DNA from: Cognatundibacterium rugosum
GTDB lineage: Bacteria; Pseudomonadota; Gammaproteobacteria; Burkholderiales; Burkholderiaceae_D
Direction of reading: 5' to 3'
Length of the DNA stretch: 64,000 nt
NCBI RefSeq assembly: GCF_014284365.1
Contig: NZ_JACOGG010000009.1
Location: 103,081 to 167,080, forward strand
Positions 1 through 9,065 of this stretch are shown in pieces; within the stretch, counting starts at the first letter, position 1; every line of letters starts with the position of its first letter. The translations under genes were made by a program, and so were the position numbers. The notes under the pieces are model-generated. The model was not told the origin of the DNA. It made no database searches and saw only the letters and a program-made list of their open reading frames with translations.

Positions 1-461
1 TTCAGCATGGTCACGTACTGCTCGGCGGCCAAGATGTGACGGATGCGGTACGTGCTGAACAAATCGGTGTCTCTGCCTCACAGATTGCCGTGTTACCCCA
101 GGTGCGACAGGCATTGGTAGAGTTGCAAGTTTCTTTCCGTGATGGCGTGGGCCTGGTGGCGGATGGACGGGATATGGGAACGGTTATTTTCCCCGACGCA
201 AGATTAAAAGTCTTTTTGACCGCCAGCGCCGAGGCCAGAGCCAGTCGCCGATATAAGCAATTGATTGAAAAGGGAATTGCTGCTAATATGGAAGACTTGG
301 TAAAAGATTTGACAGAACGCGATGCAAGGGATAGTTCCCGCGCAACAGCGCCCCTCAAACCCGCGCCAGACGCCATCATCCTTGATACCTCTGAGATGAA
401 TGCCGAACAGGCAGTGCAGCAGGTGTTGGAATGGTACGCGGAAGCACAGCGAGCAATGTAG
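1..461 (+). CDS. cmk: Cytidylate kinase, C-terminal part (cut by window start)
   Basis: Cytoplasmic (d)CMP kinase, which phosphorylates CMP/dCMP with ATP in pyrimidine nucleotide metabolism. The reading frame is open from base 3 with no start in the window. It begins in the CMP-binding region ([10 protein letters not shown]) and contains the family hallmark [15 protein letters not shown] and the Arg-rich lid segment ([18 protein letters not shown]). It ends with TAG at 459-461. Roughly the last 150 of about 225 residues are present. The neighbour downstream is rpsA, the usual cmk-rpsA order in proteobacteria. Identification is secure; only the N-terminal P-loop lies outside the window. Confidence 0.95.
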   Translation, partial: QHGHVLLGGQDVTDAVRAEQIGVSASQIAVLPQVRQALVELQVSFRDGVGLVADGRDMGTVIFPDARLKVFLTASAEARASRRYKQLIEKGIAANMEDLVKDLTERDARDSSRATAPLKPAPDAIILDTSEMNAEQAVQQVLEWYAEAQRAM

Positions 462-483
462 TGCTGGTTTGTGCGTGTAAGTC

Positions 484-522
484 CCCATTGTAAAGGCAAG
501 CTTGGCAATGGGTTGTTCAACC
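484..522 (+). promoter_or_regulatory. Overlapping hairpins in the rpsA leader
   Basis: Between cmk and rpsA there are two dyads. CCCATTG (484-490) can pair with CAATGGG (506-512). GGTTG (511-515) can pair with CAACC (518-522) around a TT loop. They share two bases, so the full stems exclude each other. No U-tract follows the second. S1 is autogenously controlled through leader structure in gammaproteobacteria, so an RNA control role is possible here, but that is inference. Confidence 0.35.
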
Positions 523-572
523 TAACCCGGTAAATAGACGCTTTGTACTATTCCGGCTAACCCGTAAATATT

Positions 573-2288
573 ATGTCTACAGTATACATGTCCCAAGATT
601 TCGCAACCGGTGCAGACAGCTTCGCAGCTTTGTTCGAAGAGTCCCTGTCACGTCAGGATATGCGTTCCGGTGAAGTGATTTCTGCTGAAGTCGTTCGTAT
701 CGACCACAACTTCGTGATCGTGAACGCAGGCTTGAAATCTGAAGCCTTCATCCCTGTTGAAGAATTCAAAAACGACCAGGGCGACCTGGAAGTTAACGTT
801 GGCGATTTCGTTTCCGTAGCGATTGACTCTCTGGAAAACGGTTTCGGCGACACTATCCTGTCCCGCGATAAAGCAAAACGTCTGGCATCCTGGCTCGCGC
901 TCGAAAAAGCGCTGGAGTCTGGCGAGATCGTTACTGGTACAGTCAATGGCAAAGTTAAAGGTGGTCTGACTGTTCTGACCAACGGCATCCGCGCTTTCCT
1001 GCCAGGTTCTTTGGTTGACACACGCCCAGTTAAGGATACAACTCCTTACGAAGGCAAAACCATGGAATTCAAGGTTATCAAGCTGGATCGTAAGCGTAAC
1101 AACGTTGTTCTGTCCCGCCGCGCTGTGGTTGAGGCATCCATGGGCGAAGAGCGTCAGAAACTGATGGAAACCCTGAAAGAAGGTACAGTGGTTACTGGTG
1201 TTGTTAAAAACATCACCGACTACGGTGCGTTCGTTGATCTGGGTGGCATCGATGGTCTGTTGCACATCACTGACCTGGCATGGCGCCGTGTACGTCACCC
1301 TTCCGAGGTGTTGACAGTTGGTCAGGAAATCACTGCAAAAGTATTGAAGTTCGACCAAGAGAAAAACCGTGTGTCCCTGGGCGTAAAACAATTGGGCGAC
1401 GATCCATGGACAGGCTTGTCCCGTCGTTACCCAGCGAACACACGTCTGTTCGGTAAAGTAACTAACCTGACCGACTACGGTGCGTTCGTTGAAGTAGAAC
1501 AAGGTATCGAAGGTCTGGTTCACGTTTCCGAAATGGACTGGACAAACAAAAACGTTGCTCCAAACAAAGTTGTTCAATTGGGCGACGAAGTTGAAGTTAT
1601 GGTTCTGGAAATCGACGAAGAACGTCGTCGTATCAGCCTGGGCATGAAACAATGTAAAGCTAATCCTTGGGATGATTTCGCGATCAATCACAAGAAAGGC
1701 GACAAAGTACGTGGCGCGATCAAATCGATCACTGACTTCGGCGTATTCATTGGCTTGTCCGGCAACATCGACGGTCTGGTTCACTTGTCTGACCTGTCTT
1801 GGAACGAAACAGGCGAAGAAGCAGTTCGCAAGTTCAAGAAAGGTGACGAACTGGAAGCCGTTGTTCTGGCAATCGACGTTGAGCGTGAGCGCGTTTCCCT
1901 GGGCGTTAAGCAACTGGAAGGCGACCCATTCAACAACTACTGCGCAATGAACGACAAAGGTGCTGTTGTAACTGGTACTGTGAAGTCTGTTGAAGCTAAA
2001 GGCGCAGTTGTTCAGTTGGCTGACGACGTAGAAGGCTATCTGCGTGCATCCGAAATCTCCCGTGACCGCGTGGAAGATGCTGGTACACACCTGAAAGTCG
2101 GCGACGCAGTTGAAGCGCTGATCCTGAACATCGACCGCAAAGCACGTGGTATTCAGTTGTCTATCAAAGCAAAAGACAGCGCTGAAACTCAGGAAGCAAT
2201 GCAAAAAATGTCTACTGACGCTAACGCAGCATCCGGCACAACCAGCCTGGGCGCATTGTTGAAAGCTAAGCTCGACAACAAAAACTAA
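573..2288 (+). CDS. rpsA: 30S ribosomal protein S1
   Basis: Ribosomal protein S1 binds mRNA on the 30S subunit and helps initiation on messages with weak ribosome-binding sites. The 571 residues hold six S1/OB-fold repeats, roughly at 30-100, 115-180, 200-270, 285-357, 372-444 and 458-528. The last four share the DYGAFV/DFGVFI-type strand and the GLVHxSD/E signature. The length is normal for betaproteobacteria. The chosen ATG gives [10 protein letters not shown]; a second in-frame ATG at 588 is possible because no good Shine-Dalgarno precedes either one, which is usual for rpsA. ihfB follows 31 bp downstream, probably in the same transcript. Codon use is strongly biased, as in highly expressed genes. 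Confidence 0.98.
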   Translation: MSTVYMSQDFATGADSFAALFEESLSRQDMRSGEVISAEVVRIDHNFVIVNAGLKSEAFIPVEEFKNDQGDLEVNVGDFVSVAIDSLENGFGDTILSRDKAKRLASWLALEKALESGEIVTGTVNGKVKGGLTVLTNGIRAFLPGSLVDTRPVKDTTPYEGKTMEFKVIKLDRKRNNVVLSRRAVVEASMGEERQKLMETLKEGTVVTGVVKNITDYGAFVDLGGIDGLLHITDLAWRRVRHPSEVLTVGQEITAKVLKFDQEKNRVSLGVKQLGDDPWTGLSRRYPANTRLFGKVTNLTDYGAFVEVEQGIEGLVHVSEMDWTNKNVAPNKVVQLGDEVEVMVLEIDEERRRISLGMKQCKANPWDDFAINHKKGDKVRGAIKSITDFGVFIGLSGNIDGLVHLSDLSWNETGEEAVRKFKKGDELEAVVLAIDVERERVSLGVKQLEGDPFNNYCAMNDKGAVVTGTVKSVEAKGAVVQLADDVEGYLRASEISRDRVEDAGTHLKVGDAVEALILNIDRKARGIQLSIKAKDSAETQEAMQKMSTDANAASGTTSLGALLKAKLDNKN

Positions 2289-2319
2289 GCTCAATCTCAG
2301 TCATCAGGTTTTATAAAAT

Positions 2320-2625
2320 ATGACGAAGTCGGAGCTGATTGCTCGTCTGGCAGAGCGATATCCGCAACTGGTTGCAAAGGATGTGGATATCGCTGTTAAA
2401 ACGATACTGGATGCAATGTCTGATGCGCTGGCGACAGGGCAAAGGATAGAGATCCGTGGTTTTGGCAGCTTTGCTCTGAACAGCCGTCCACCGAGAATAG
2501 GGCGTAACCCTAAGTCTGGCGACAAAGTGATGGTGCCTGAAAAGCGGGTCCCTCATTTCAAGCCAGGTAAGGAATTACGCGAGCGTGTGGATGCTATGGT
2601 GGGGCAACCCATCCATGATGAGTAG
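2320..2625 (+). CDS. ihfB: Integration host factor subunit beta
   Basis: Beta subunit of the IHF heterodimer, a nucleoid protein that binds specific sites and bends DNA sharply. The 101 residues begin [10 protein letters not shown] and carry the HU/IHF DNA-binding arm with the signature [18 protein letters not shown] (residues about 47-64), including the Pro that intercalates at the bend. The typical IHF-beta C-terminus is present ([15 protein letters not shown]). It follows rpsA closely and is followed by a rho-independent terminator, closing a cmk-rpsA-ihfB unit. The alternative, HU, is disfavoured by the IHF-type arm and the gene context. Confidence 0.97.
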   Translation: MTKSELIARLAERYPQLVAKDVDIAVKTILDAMSDALATGQRIEIRGFGSFALNSRPPRIGRNPKSGDKVMVPEKRVPHFKPGKELRERVDAMVGQPIHDE

Positions 2626-2655
2626 ATGAGCAGACAGCAACGTGATTGAAGATGG

Positions 2656-2695
2656 TAAAAAACGGTGTATCGGTTTCCGATATGCCGTTTTTTTT
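2656..2695 (+). terminator. Rho-independent terminator after ihfB
   Basis: An inverted repeat AAAAAACGG-TG-TATCGG / CCGATA-TG-CCGTTTTTT with a TTT loop, ending in eight T. It lies about 30 bp after the ihfB stop and separates it from lapA. Confidence 0.85.
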
Positions 2696-2832
2696 CAGTA
2701 CAATGTATTCTTGCTCATGGCGAACTTATAAAAGTCATGACATGGATCACAAGGGTGATCAGACAGCGCCACACTCAGGGATAGATGCAAAGCAAATTTG
2801 CAGCAGTCCCGTCATCATTGAAGGATGTGCTC

Positions 2833-3147
2833 ATGAAATATGTTTCCCGATTTGTAGCAATCATATTATTTGTTTTGTTCTTCGGTTTTGCGTTGAAGAA
2901 TGATCAGATCGTGACCTTACAGTATTTTTTCGGGTATCAACAATCTGCGCCGCTGGTCATTATGCTGCTGCTGTTTTTCATCGGCGGAGCCGTATTGGGA
3001 GCGTTGGCCATGGTGCCTATGATTTACCGTCACCGGCGTGATCTGTCGCGCCATAAGAAAACGCTGGCAGATATTGAGAAAGAGCGTGAAGCGGCGGCTT
3101 TGGCCAGCACGCAGGCACCGCAACCTGATAGCATTCGGAATACCTGA
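2833..3147 (+). CDS. lapA: LapA, lipopolysaccharide assembly protein A (DUF1049)
   Basis: Small inner-membrane protein that works with LapB in controlling LPS synthesis. The 104 residues hold two membrane segments (about 5-25 and 42-66), separated by a short loop (NDQIVTLQYFFGY) typical of the LapA domain. A charged cytoplasmic tail with a short coiled coil follows (YRHRRDLSRHKKTLADIEKE). I start at ATG 2833 because AAGGA at 2821-2825 is 7 bp ahead; a longer frame from 2785 has no such site. lapB follows 58 bp later and the two are expected to be co-transcribed. Confidence 0.9.
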   Translation: MKYVSRFVAIILFVLFFGFALKNDQIVTLQYFFGYQQSAPLVIMLLLFFIGGAVLGALAMVPMIYRHRRDLSRHKKTLADIEKEREAAALASTQAPQPDSIRNT

Positions 3148-3205
3148 TCTGTGTGGAAACAGGACGCAGAGTCCAGATCACAACTCCCTAGAGAAATAAG
3201 AAAAA

Positions 3206-4381
3206 ATGGAATTTGAAATTTGGTGGTTGCTTGGCATCCCCTTGTTTTTTGCTTTAGGCTGGATAGCTGCACGTGTGGATATCCGTCAATTAATGTCGGA
3301 GTCCCGCAGCCTGCCTAGCGGCTATTTTAAAGGACTCAATTTCCTGCTGAATGAACAGCCGGATAAAGCTATCGATGCCTTCATCGATATTGTGCGCCTT
3401 GACCCGGAAGCAGTCGAATTGCACTTTGCACTCGGTAACCTGTTTCGCCGTCGTGGTGAGACTGAACGTGCGATCCGTGTACATCAGAATTTATTAGCAC
3501 GACCTGATTTGCCGACTGAGCAAAAAACCCAGGCGATGTTTGAACTGGGACAGGATTATCTGAAGGCAGGACTGCTGGATCGTGCTGAAGAAACGTTTAA
3601 TCAGTTAGTAGCAAGCTCGTTTGAGGCTCAGGCCAGAAGAGCGCTGCTAGAAATTTATCAGCGCGAAAAAGAATGGGCGCGCGCGGTGGATGCGGCGTTT
3701 GCATTACAAGAAGCCGGTGCCGGTGGCCGTCAAAAAGAAATAGCCCAATTCTATTGTGAGATGGCGCAGGATGAACTGGTGCACACGAATGCAGATGCAG
3801 CAATTGCGATGCTGGATAAGGCGCTGGCAATAGACAGAAACAATGTGCGCGCGACTATTCTGTTAGGCGACGTGTATCAGAAAAATGGCGATACCGAAAA
3901 AGCGGTATTGGCCTGGCGACGGGTGGAGCAACAAAGCGTGCCGCATGTAGCGCTGGTTGCACAGCGTCTGATGGATGGTTACCGCAAACTTGAACGTCCG
4001 GAAGAGGGCTTGAGTCTGCTTAGGAATTATCTGTCAGAAGCCCAATCGATTGATTTATTGGAAGTCGTATTTAAGGCCAGTCTGGAGCTAGAGGGGATAG
4101 ATGCCGCGAATCAAATCGTGAAGGATGAGTTGCGCCGCACCCCGACCTTGCTTGGTCTCGATAAACTGCTGGATGCGCGTCTGCTTGATGCCCCAATGGA
4201 AATGCGCCCAGAGCTGACTATCGTAAAAAATCTGGTACATGGCTATGCGCAGAAACTGGCACGCTATCAATGTTCACATTGTGGCTTCAAAGCACGTCAG
4301 TTTTATTGGCATTGCCCCGGCTGCAGCCGTTGGGAAACCTATCCCCCAAGACGTACCGAAGAATTGAACGTGATGAACTGA
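3206..4381 (+). CDS. lapB: LapB (YciM), LPS regulator with TPR and rubredoxin-type domain
   Basis: Inner-membrane-anchored TPR protein which, in E. coli, acts with the FtsH protease in controlled degradation of LpxC, the committed enzyme of lipid A synthesis. The 391 residues show an N-terminal membrane anchor (WWLLGIPLFFALGW, about 4-20), then TPR repeats over about 40-340. The C-terminal metal-binding knuckle has paired cysteines (CSHC at 356-359 and CPGC near 371-374). This order and length match YciM/LapB. It lies between lapA and the UDP-sugar genes, consistent with a cell-envelope role. Confidence 0.95.
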   Translation: MEFEIWWLLGIPLFFALGWIAARVDIRQLMSESRSLPSGYFKGLNFLLNEQPDKAIDAFIDIVRLDPEAVELHFALGNLFRRRGETERAIRVHQNLLARPDLPTEQKTQAMFELGQDYLKAGLLDRAEETFNQLVASSFEAQARRALLEIYQREKEWARAVDAAFALQEAGAGGRQKEIAQFYCEMAQDELVHTNADAAIAMLDKALAIDRNNVRATILLGDVYQKNGDTEKAVLAWRRVEQQSVPHVALVAQRLMDGYRKLERPEEGLSLLRNYLSEAQSIDLLEVVFKASLELEGIDAANQIVKDELRRTPTLLGLDKLLDARLLDAPMEMRPELTIVKNLVHGYAQKLARYQCSHCGFKARQFYWHCPGCSRWETYPPRRTEELNVMN

Positions 4382-4386
4382 AGCGG

Positions 4387-4435
4387 CTGTGGTGCTGGTT
4401 TGTGGTCTGAACAGACTGCAGTCACCACACCACAG
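4387..4435. other. Nested inverted repeat between lapB and ugd
   Basis: CTGTGGTG (4387-4394) is complementary to CACCACAG (4428-4435). Inside lies a second dyad, GTCTG (4405-4409) with CAGAC (4412-4416). A T-rich run follows only after about 13 bp (ATATTTTTT). It may be a weak terminator or processing site between lapB and ugd, or an operator. Function unknown. Confidence 0.4.
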
Positions 4436-4470
4436 GCGATATCAATATTTTTTAAGACTGTGATCACAAT

Positions 4471-5844
4471 ATGAAAATTACCATTATTGGCACTGGCTAT
4501 GTAGGTCTGGTGACAGGTGCTTGCCTGGCAGAATTAGGTAACGATGTATTTTGCCTGGATGTGGATCAACGTAAGATCGACATACTTAACAGTGGCGGTA
4601 TCCCTATTCATGAACCTGGACTGGAAGAAATCGTGGCGCGTAACCGTGCTGCCGGGCGTATTCAGTTTTCTACTGATGTGGCCGCCAGTGTTGCGCATGG
4701 TGAGGTACAGTTTATTGCGGTAGGAACGCCGCCAGATGAAGATGGTTCGGCAGACCTGCAGTATGTACTCGCTGCTGCACGTAACATCGGCAAGTATATG
4801 AATGGCTTTAAAGTGGTGGTAGACAAGTCCACGGTACCAGTCGGGACCGCAGATCGTGTCGCTGCTGCATTGAGAGACGAGCTCAGTCAGCGTGCTTCAC
4901 AAGCAGAGTTTTCTGTCGTGTCGAATCCTGAATTCCTGAAAGAAGGTGCAGCGGTTGAGGACTTCATGCGTCCGGACCGAATTGTGATCGGCTGCGACTC
5001 TTCCGCTCAGGGTGAAAAAGCACGCAGTATGATGAAGAAGCTGTATGCGCCGTTTAACCGCAATCATGAACGTACTTACTGGATGGATGTGCGTTCAGCT
5101 GAATTCACTAAGTATGCTGCCAATGCAATGCTGGCCACCCGTATCTCATTCATGAATGAACTGGCAAATCTGGCAGACCATGTCGGTGCCGATATTGAGG
5201 CAGTACGCCATGGCATAGGATCTGATCCGCGTATTGGTCACAGCTTCCTGTATGCAGGTTGCGGCTATGGCGGCTCTTGCTTCCCTAAAGATGTGCAGGC
5301 CTTAGAGCGCACCGCCCAGGAATATGGGCTGAATCTGTTGATACTGCAGGCAGTAGAAGCAGTCAATGCGAGACAAAAACAGGTATTGGGCAGCAAGATA
5401 CAGGCGCGATTCGACAATCAGCTGGTCGGCAAGCATTTTGCGATCTGGGGCCTGGCGTTTAAGCCGAATACTGATGATATGCGCGCAGCTTCGTCCCGTG
5501 TGCTGATTGGTGAATTGTTACGCAACGGTGCGACTGTGGCAGTGTACGATCCGGTTTCTATGGAAGAAGCGAAGCGCGTATTTGAACTCGATTTCTACGA
5601 TGCGCCGGAATTGCTCAACAATATACGTTACGCGAGCAATCCTATGGAGGCATTGGATGCGGCTGATGCACTCGCGATAGTCACTGAATGGAAGGCCTTC
5701 CGCAGTCCTGATTTTGATCAAGTCAAAGCGCGTTTGAAGCAAGCCGTTATTTTTGATGGACGCAATTTATTCGAGCCTGCTGTCATGAATGAACTGCAAA
5801 TCGAATATCACGGCATTGGTCGCTCTGTGCTCACGCGCATTTGA
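4471..5844 (+). CDS. ugd: UDP-glucose 6-dehydrogenase
   Basis: Cytoplasmic enzyme that oxidises UDP-glucose to UDP-glucuronate with two NAD+, feeding capsule, exopolysaccharide or lipid A modification. The 457 residues begin with the Rossmann motif [17 protein letters not shown]. They contain the NAD domain, the central domain and the catalytic Cys270 in YGGSCFPKD. The C-terminal UDP-binding domain carries [13 protein letters not shown]. The length is normal. No strong Shine-Dalgarno precedes ATG 4471. The heptose kinase follows 9 bp after the stop, so the two genes are probably one operon. Confidence 0.95.
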   Translation: MKITIIGTGYVGLVTGACLAELGNDVFCLDVDQRKIDILNSGGIPIHEPGLEEIVARNRAAGRIQFSTDVAASVAHGEVQFIAVGTPPDEDGSADLQYVLAAARNIGKYMNGFKVVVDKSTVPVGTADRVAAALRDELSQRASQAEFSVVSNPEFLKEGAAVEDFMRPDRIVIGCDSSAQGEKARSMMKKLYAPFNRNHERTYWMDVRSAEFTKYAANAMLATRISFMNELANLADHVGADIEAVRHGIGSDPRIGHSFLYAGCGYGGSCFPKDVQALERTAQEYGLNLLILQAVEAVNARQKQVLGSKIQARFDNQLVGKHFAIWGLAFKPNTDDMRAASSRVLIGELLRNGATVAVYDPVSMEEAKRVFELDFYDAPELLNNIRYASNPMEALDAADALAIVTEWKAFRSPDFDQVKARLKQAVIFDGRNLFEPAVMNELQIEYHGIGRSVLTRI

Positions 5845-5853
5845 GGTGAAGTG

Positions 5854-6774
5854 ATGTTGCAAAAAGATAAGCGCATCCTGGTTGCCGGTGATGTGATGCT
5901 GGACCGTTACTGGTTTGGCGAGGTCAATCGTATTTCGCCGGAAGCACCGGTTCCGATTGTGCGAGTGGAGCGGCGCGAGGAACGCCTGGGTGGCGCAGCG
6001 AACGTGGCATTGAATGCGCTGGCGTTAGGCGCTAGTGCCGCACTGATGGGGGTAATTGGTGATGATGAGGCGGGTAACTCAATTGAATCTTTACTGGAAA
6101 AGCATCATATTTCGAGCTACCTGAGCCGCGATTCTCAGATATCCACCATTATTAAACTCAGGGTGATTGGTCGCCAGCAGCAACTGATACGTATCGATTT
6201 TGAAGAAAAGCCGACAGATAGTGTATTACGCGATAAGTTGAATCGTTTCAACGCGCTGGTGTCTGGTTTTGATGTCGTAGTATTTTCGGATTATGCCAAA
6301 GGTAGTTTGGTCAATGTACCGGCGATGTTGCAACTGGCTAAGCAACAGGGAAAAATTGTTCTGGTCGACCCGAAAGGCAGCGACTTTTCTAAATATGCGG
6401 GTGCAGATTTGCTCACGCCCAACAAGTCGGAACTCAAACAGATTATCGGTGACTGGGCATCCGAGGCAGATTTGCAGGAAAAAGCGCAGAATCTGCGCCG
6501 TTCCCTGAACTTACGCGCCTTATTGTTAACCCGTTCCGAAGAGGGAATGACCTTGTTCACAGAAAACACCGTCACTCACGTCCCTGCTGTTGCGCGTGAA
6601 GTATTTGATGTTTCCGGTGCTGGCGATACGGTGATCGCAACGATGGCAGTGATGTTAGCAAATGGTATGACGCTCGAGGATGCGGTACATATCGCCAATC
6701 GCGCGGGCGGCATCGTTGTTGGTAAGCTGGGAACCGCAACAGTGACTGAAGCAGAATTGTTCCCACAGCAGTGA
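5854..6774 (+). CDS. rfaE1: D-glycero-beta-D-manno-heptose-7-phosphate kinase
   Basis: PfkB-family kinase that phosphorylates heptose 7-phosphate at C1 on the way to ADP-heptose for the LPS inner core. The 306 residues match the kinase half of E. coli HldE (RfaE). They show VAGDVMLDRYWFG at the start, the glycine-rich GGAANVALNALALG stretch, and the PfkB signature with the catalytic Asp in DVSGAGDTVIATMA (about 250-265). The nucleotidyltransferase half is absent, so this is the stand-alone type usual in betaproteobacteria. I prefer ATG 5854 over GTG 5851 because GAGGTG at 5843-5848 then has a 5-bp spacing. The partner epimerase hldD, often next in line, is not in this window. Confidence 0.93.
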   Translation: MLQKDKRILVAGDVMLDRYWFGEVNRISPEAPVPIVRVERREERLGGAANVALNALALGASAALMGVIGDDEAGNSIESLLEKHHISSYLSRDSQISTIIKLRVIGRQQQLIRIDFEEKPTDSVLRDKLNRFNALVSGFDVVVFSDYAKGSLVNVPAMLQLAKQQGKIVLVDPKGSDFSKYAGADLLTPNKSELKQIIGDWASEADLQEKAQNLRRSLNLRALLLTRSEEGMTLFTENTVTHVPAVAREVFDVSGAGDTVIATMAVMLANGMTLEDAVHIANRAGGIVVGKLGTATVTEAELFPQQ

Positions 6775-6914
6775 ATTGTATTAAAAATAGTAAAATTTAG
6801 TCAACCTTGTCGAAATTTCTGCGTTAATAGGAACAGAGCGTTTTTATCGTTCTCCCGCTTTAAAAAACGGGTTCCTTGCTTGATGACAATGATGACTATT
6901 TAGGGAGTGATTCC

Positions 6915-7439
6915 ATGTTAAAGAAATTATTCTTCGCAGTTGCTGCTTTGATGTTCAGTATGGGTTTTGCATTTGCTGATGTGGATGTAAATAAGGGAGA
7001 TCAGGCTGCTTTAGATGGCATCAAAGGTCTGGGGCCAGCTAAGTCCAAGGCGATTATCGATGAGCGTACAAAAAATGGCAGTTTCAAAGACTGGGCTGAT
7101 TTTGAATCGCGTGTAAAAGGAATTGGCGATAAAACTGGCACTAAATTGTCTGAAGCTGGCTTGACTGTCAATGGACAGGCTAAATCGGGTGCGCCGGCTA
7201 AAGCTGCACCAGCAAAAGCGGAAAAAGCAGCTAAAGCCGAGAAGTCCGATAAAGCTGAAAAAACAGACAAGGTAGAAAAAGCAGCGAAAGCACCAAAAGC
7301 AGAAAAGGCTGAAAAAGCAGAAAAAACGGCTGATAAAGTCAAAGCTGATGCTGCCGATAAGTCGGATAAATCAGCAAAAGCCGCAAAAGCTGAAAAAACT
7401 GAAGCATCTGCTTCTGCTAAGGAAGGAAAAACCAAGTAA
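6915..7439 (+). CDS. Secreted ComEA-like helix-hairpin-helix protein with Lys/Ala-rich tail
   Basis: The 174-residue protein starts at ATG 6915, with GGGAG at 6903-6907 ahead. It has a signal peptide (about 1-21, ending GFAFA) followed by a ComEA-type helix-hairpin-helix domain (about 25-80; IKGLGPAKSKAIIDER and VKGIGDKTGTKL), expected to bind DNA without sequence preference. The last 90 or so residues are low-complexity Lys/Ala/Glu repeats (AEKAAKAEKSDKAEK) like a histone H1 tail. Short ComEA proteins bind DNA in the periplasm during natural transformation; the long basic/acidic tail is unusual for them. A terminator follows. It lies where hldD is often found, between the heptose kinase and cysM. 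Exact role not known. Confidence 0.85.
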   Translation: MLKKLFFAVAALMFSMGFAFADVDVNKGDQAALDGIKGLGPAKSKAIIDERTKNGSFKDWADFESRVKGIGDKTGTKLSEAGLTVNGQAKSGAPAKAAPAKAEKAAKAEKSDKAEKTDKVEKAAKAPKAEKAEKAEKTADKVKADAADKSDKSAKAAKAEKTEASASAKEGKTK

Positions 7440-7465
7440 TTTGTCTGTATCTGAAAATTACCCCA

Positions 7466-7492
7466 GCCTCTGATCGCATCAGAGGCTTTTTT
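7466..7492 (+). terminator. Rho-independent terminator
   Basis: A perfect 9-bp stem GCCTCTGAT / ATCAGAGGC with a CGC loop, followed by TTTTTT, 26 bp after the stop of the helix-hairpin-helix gene. Confidence 0.95.
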
Positions 7493-7683
7493 ATTAGCTT
7501 ATTCGAAATTGATATAAGCCTTATTCAAATTTCCTAAGTCAATGATTTTTCGGATGAATTTGTCAGTGCAATCAAGGACTGGCAAGGGTTTTAGTCGTTT
7601 TTTGTCTGAGCTTAGACGTTTGCTGACTGCAAGTCCTTGCGACAAGCATTAAAATAAGCACTTACCTATCTGAGAATGAGACT

Positions 7684-8586
7684 ATGTCCTATCTGACTAT
7701 TGAAGATACTATCGGCAACACGCCTTTGGTTCGTTTGCAAAGATTGCCGGGTGAAAAAAATGCGCTGCGCAATAATGTCATTCTCGGTAAGCTGGAAGGC
7801 AATAACCCCGCTGGCTCCGTCAAGGACCGGCCTGCATTGTCCATGATTAAACGTGCTGAAGAGCGTGGTGAAATCAAACCTGGGGACACACTGATTGAAG
7901 CAACCAGCGGGAATACTGGCATTGCGCTGGCGATGGCTGCTGCCATGCGCGGTTACAAAATGGTATTGCTGATGCCTGAGAATTTGAGCATAGAGCGCCG
8001 CCAGAGTATGGCTGCGTACGGCGCACAGATTATCCTGACACCAAAAACAGGCGGCATGGAGTATGCGCGTGACCTGGCTGAGCAAATGCAAAAAGAGGGG
8101 CAGGGTGTGATTCTGGATCAATTTGCCAATCAGGATAATCCACTGGCTCACTTTGAAGCGACGGGGCCGGAAATCTGGCGTGACACAGGCGGGCGAGTCA
8201 CCCATTTTGTGAGTGCGATGGGGACAACCGGCACGATCATGGGCGTTTCAGCCTATCTGAAGAATCAAAACCCTGAGATACAGATCATCGGTGCCCAGCC
8301 TGAGGATGGCTCCTCTATTCCTGGCATCCGTAAATGGCCGGAAGCATATTTGCCTAAGATTTATGACAAAGCCAGAGTGGATCAGGTAATTTCCGTCAGT
8401 CAGGCGGACGCTGAGCATATGGCGCGCAGAATGGCAGTCGAGGAAGGGATTTTTTGCGGAATTTCAGCAGCTGGTGCCTGTGAGGTGGCCTTACGCCTTG
8501 CTGAAACCGTGGAAAATGCAACGATCGTGTTTATCGTTTGTGATCGCGGAGATCGTTATTTATCGACAGGCGTATTTCCAGCCTGA
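7684..8586 (+). CDS. cysM: Cysteine synthase B (O-acetylserine sulfhydrylase)
   Basis: PLP enzyme that makes cysteine from O-acetylserine and sulfide (the B isozyme can also take thiosulfate). The 300 residues begin MSYLTIEDTIGNTPLVRLQ. The PLP lysine is Lys47 in NNPAGSVKDRPA, the substrate loop is EATSGNTGIALA, and the phosphate-binding glycine loop is MGTTGTI. The short length and the absence of the CysK-type C-terminal extension favour CysM. A GAG-containing site precedes ATG 7684, and a strong terminator follows. Confidence 0.95.
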   Translation: MSYLTIEDTIGNTPLVRLQRLPGEKNALRNNVILGKLEGNNPAGSVKDRPALSMIKRAEERGEIKPGDTLIEATSGNTGIALAMAAAMRGYKMVLLMPENLSIERRQSMAAYGAQIILTPKTGGMEYARDLAEQMQKEGQGVILDQFANQDNPLAHFEATGPEIWRDTGGRVTHFVSAMGTTGTIMGVSAYLKNQNPEIQIIGAQPEDGSSIPGIRKWPEAYLPKIYDKARVDQVISVSQADAEHMARRMAVEEGIFCGISAAGACEVALRLAETVENATIVFIVCDRGDRYLSTGVFPA

Positions 8587-8639
8587 GTCCTTGCTAAGTA
8601 AGCCTGGTGTGAAATCGCCAAATTTCGCTGACTTAACTG

Positions 8640-8677
8640 AAAAAGCGTACAAGACTAACACTTGTACGCTTTTTTTT
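8640..8677. terminator. Bidirectional rho-independent terminator after cysM
   Basis: A 9-bp stem GCGTACAAG (8645-8653) / CTTGTACGC (8661-8669), flanked by A5 on the left and T8 on the right, so it can act on both strands. It closes cysM (+) and may serve the convergent minus-strand gene ending at 8766. Confidence 0.92.
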
Positions 8678-8765
8678 CGGAATCAAAAAAAATACCGAAA
8701 GTGCTGAATTAGCAGTTTCGGTATTTTACCTGGACTATCCGCTAGACGCGGACGGCAAGGCTTAT

Positions 8766-9065
8766 TTATGCAGCGTCTTTTGGTTTAAACTGCTTGTCGC
8801 TGATACGGAACTTCGCACGACGGTCACCCATCAGTTCGCGCAGTTCTTTGATGCTGACATCGCTGATTTCATGCATGCGGATCAGCAGCGATGCGCCAAC
8901 CGGCAGGCGACGATGTCTGATTTTACTGATTACTGGAGGCGCAACTTCCAAAGCTCTGGAGAGGGCTGCGTCGTTTTTTAAGTGCAATTGCTTGATCAGA
9001 GTGTCCAACAAATTGTTTGGATCGTAGTCGATTTCATCTGATTCAAGCTGGGTCAGATTTGCCAT
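8766..9065 (-). CDS. Small HTH-like regulator, conserved hypothetical
   Basis: A 99-residue protein. I start it at ATG 9065 (MANLTQLESDEIDYD) because a GCGAGG-type site lies about 5 bp upstream; a longer frame to 9125 lacks one. The middle part (LKNDAALSRALEVAPPVISKIRHRRLPVGASLLIRMHEIS) reads like an XRE/Cro-type helix-turn-helix: helix 2 around DAALSRALEV and recognition helix around PPVISKIRH. A DNA-binding regulator is likely; its targets are unknown. It is preceded by a long AT-rich non-coding stretch. Confidence 0.8.
   Translation of the reverse strand: MANLTQLESDEIDYDPNNLLDTLIKQLHLKNDAALSRALEVAPPVISKIRHRRLPVGASLLIRMHEISDVSIKELRELMGDRRAKFRISDKQFKPKDAA

Noticed and set aside
648..2294. 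548-codon open frame on the minus strand opposite rpsA
   Set aside because: Same effect of strong codon bias in rpsA; composition (many Cys, Phe, Val, Gln) is not that of a real protein.
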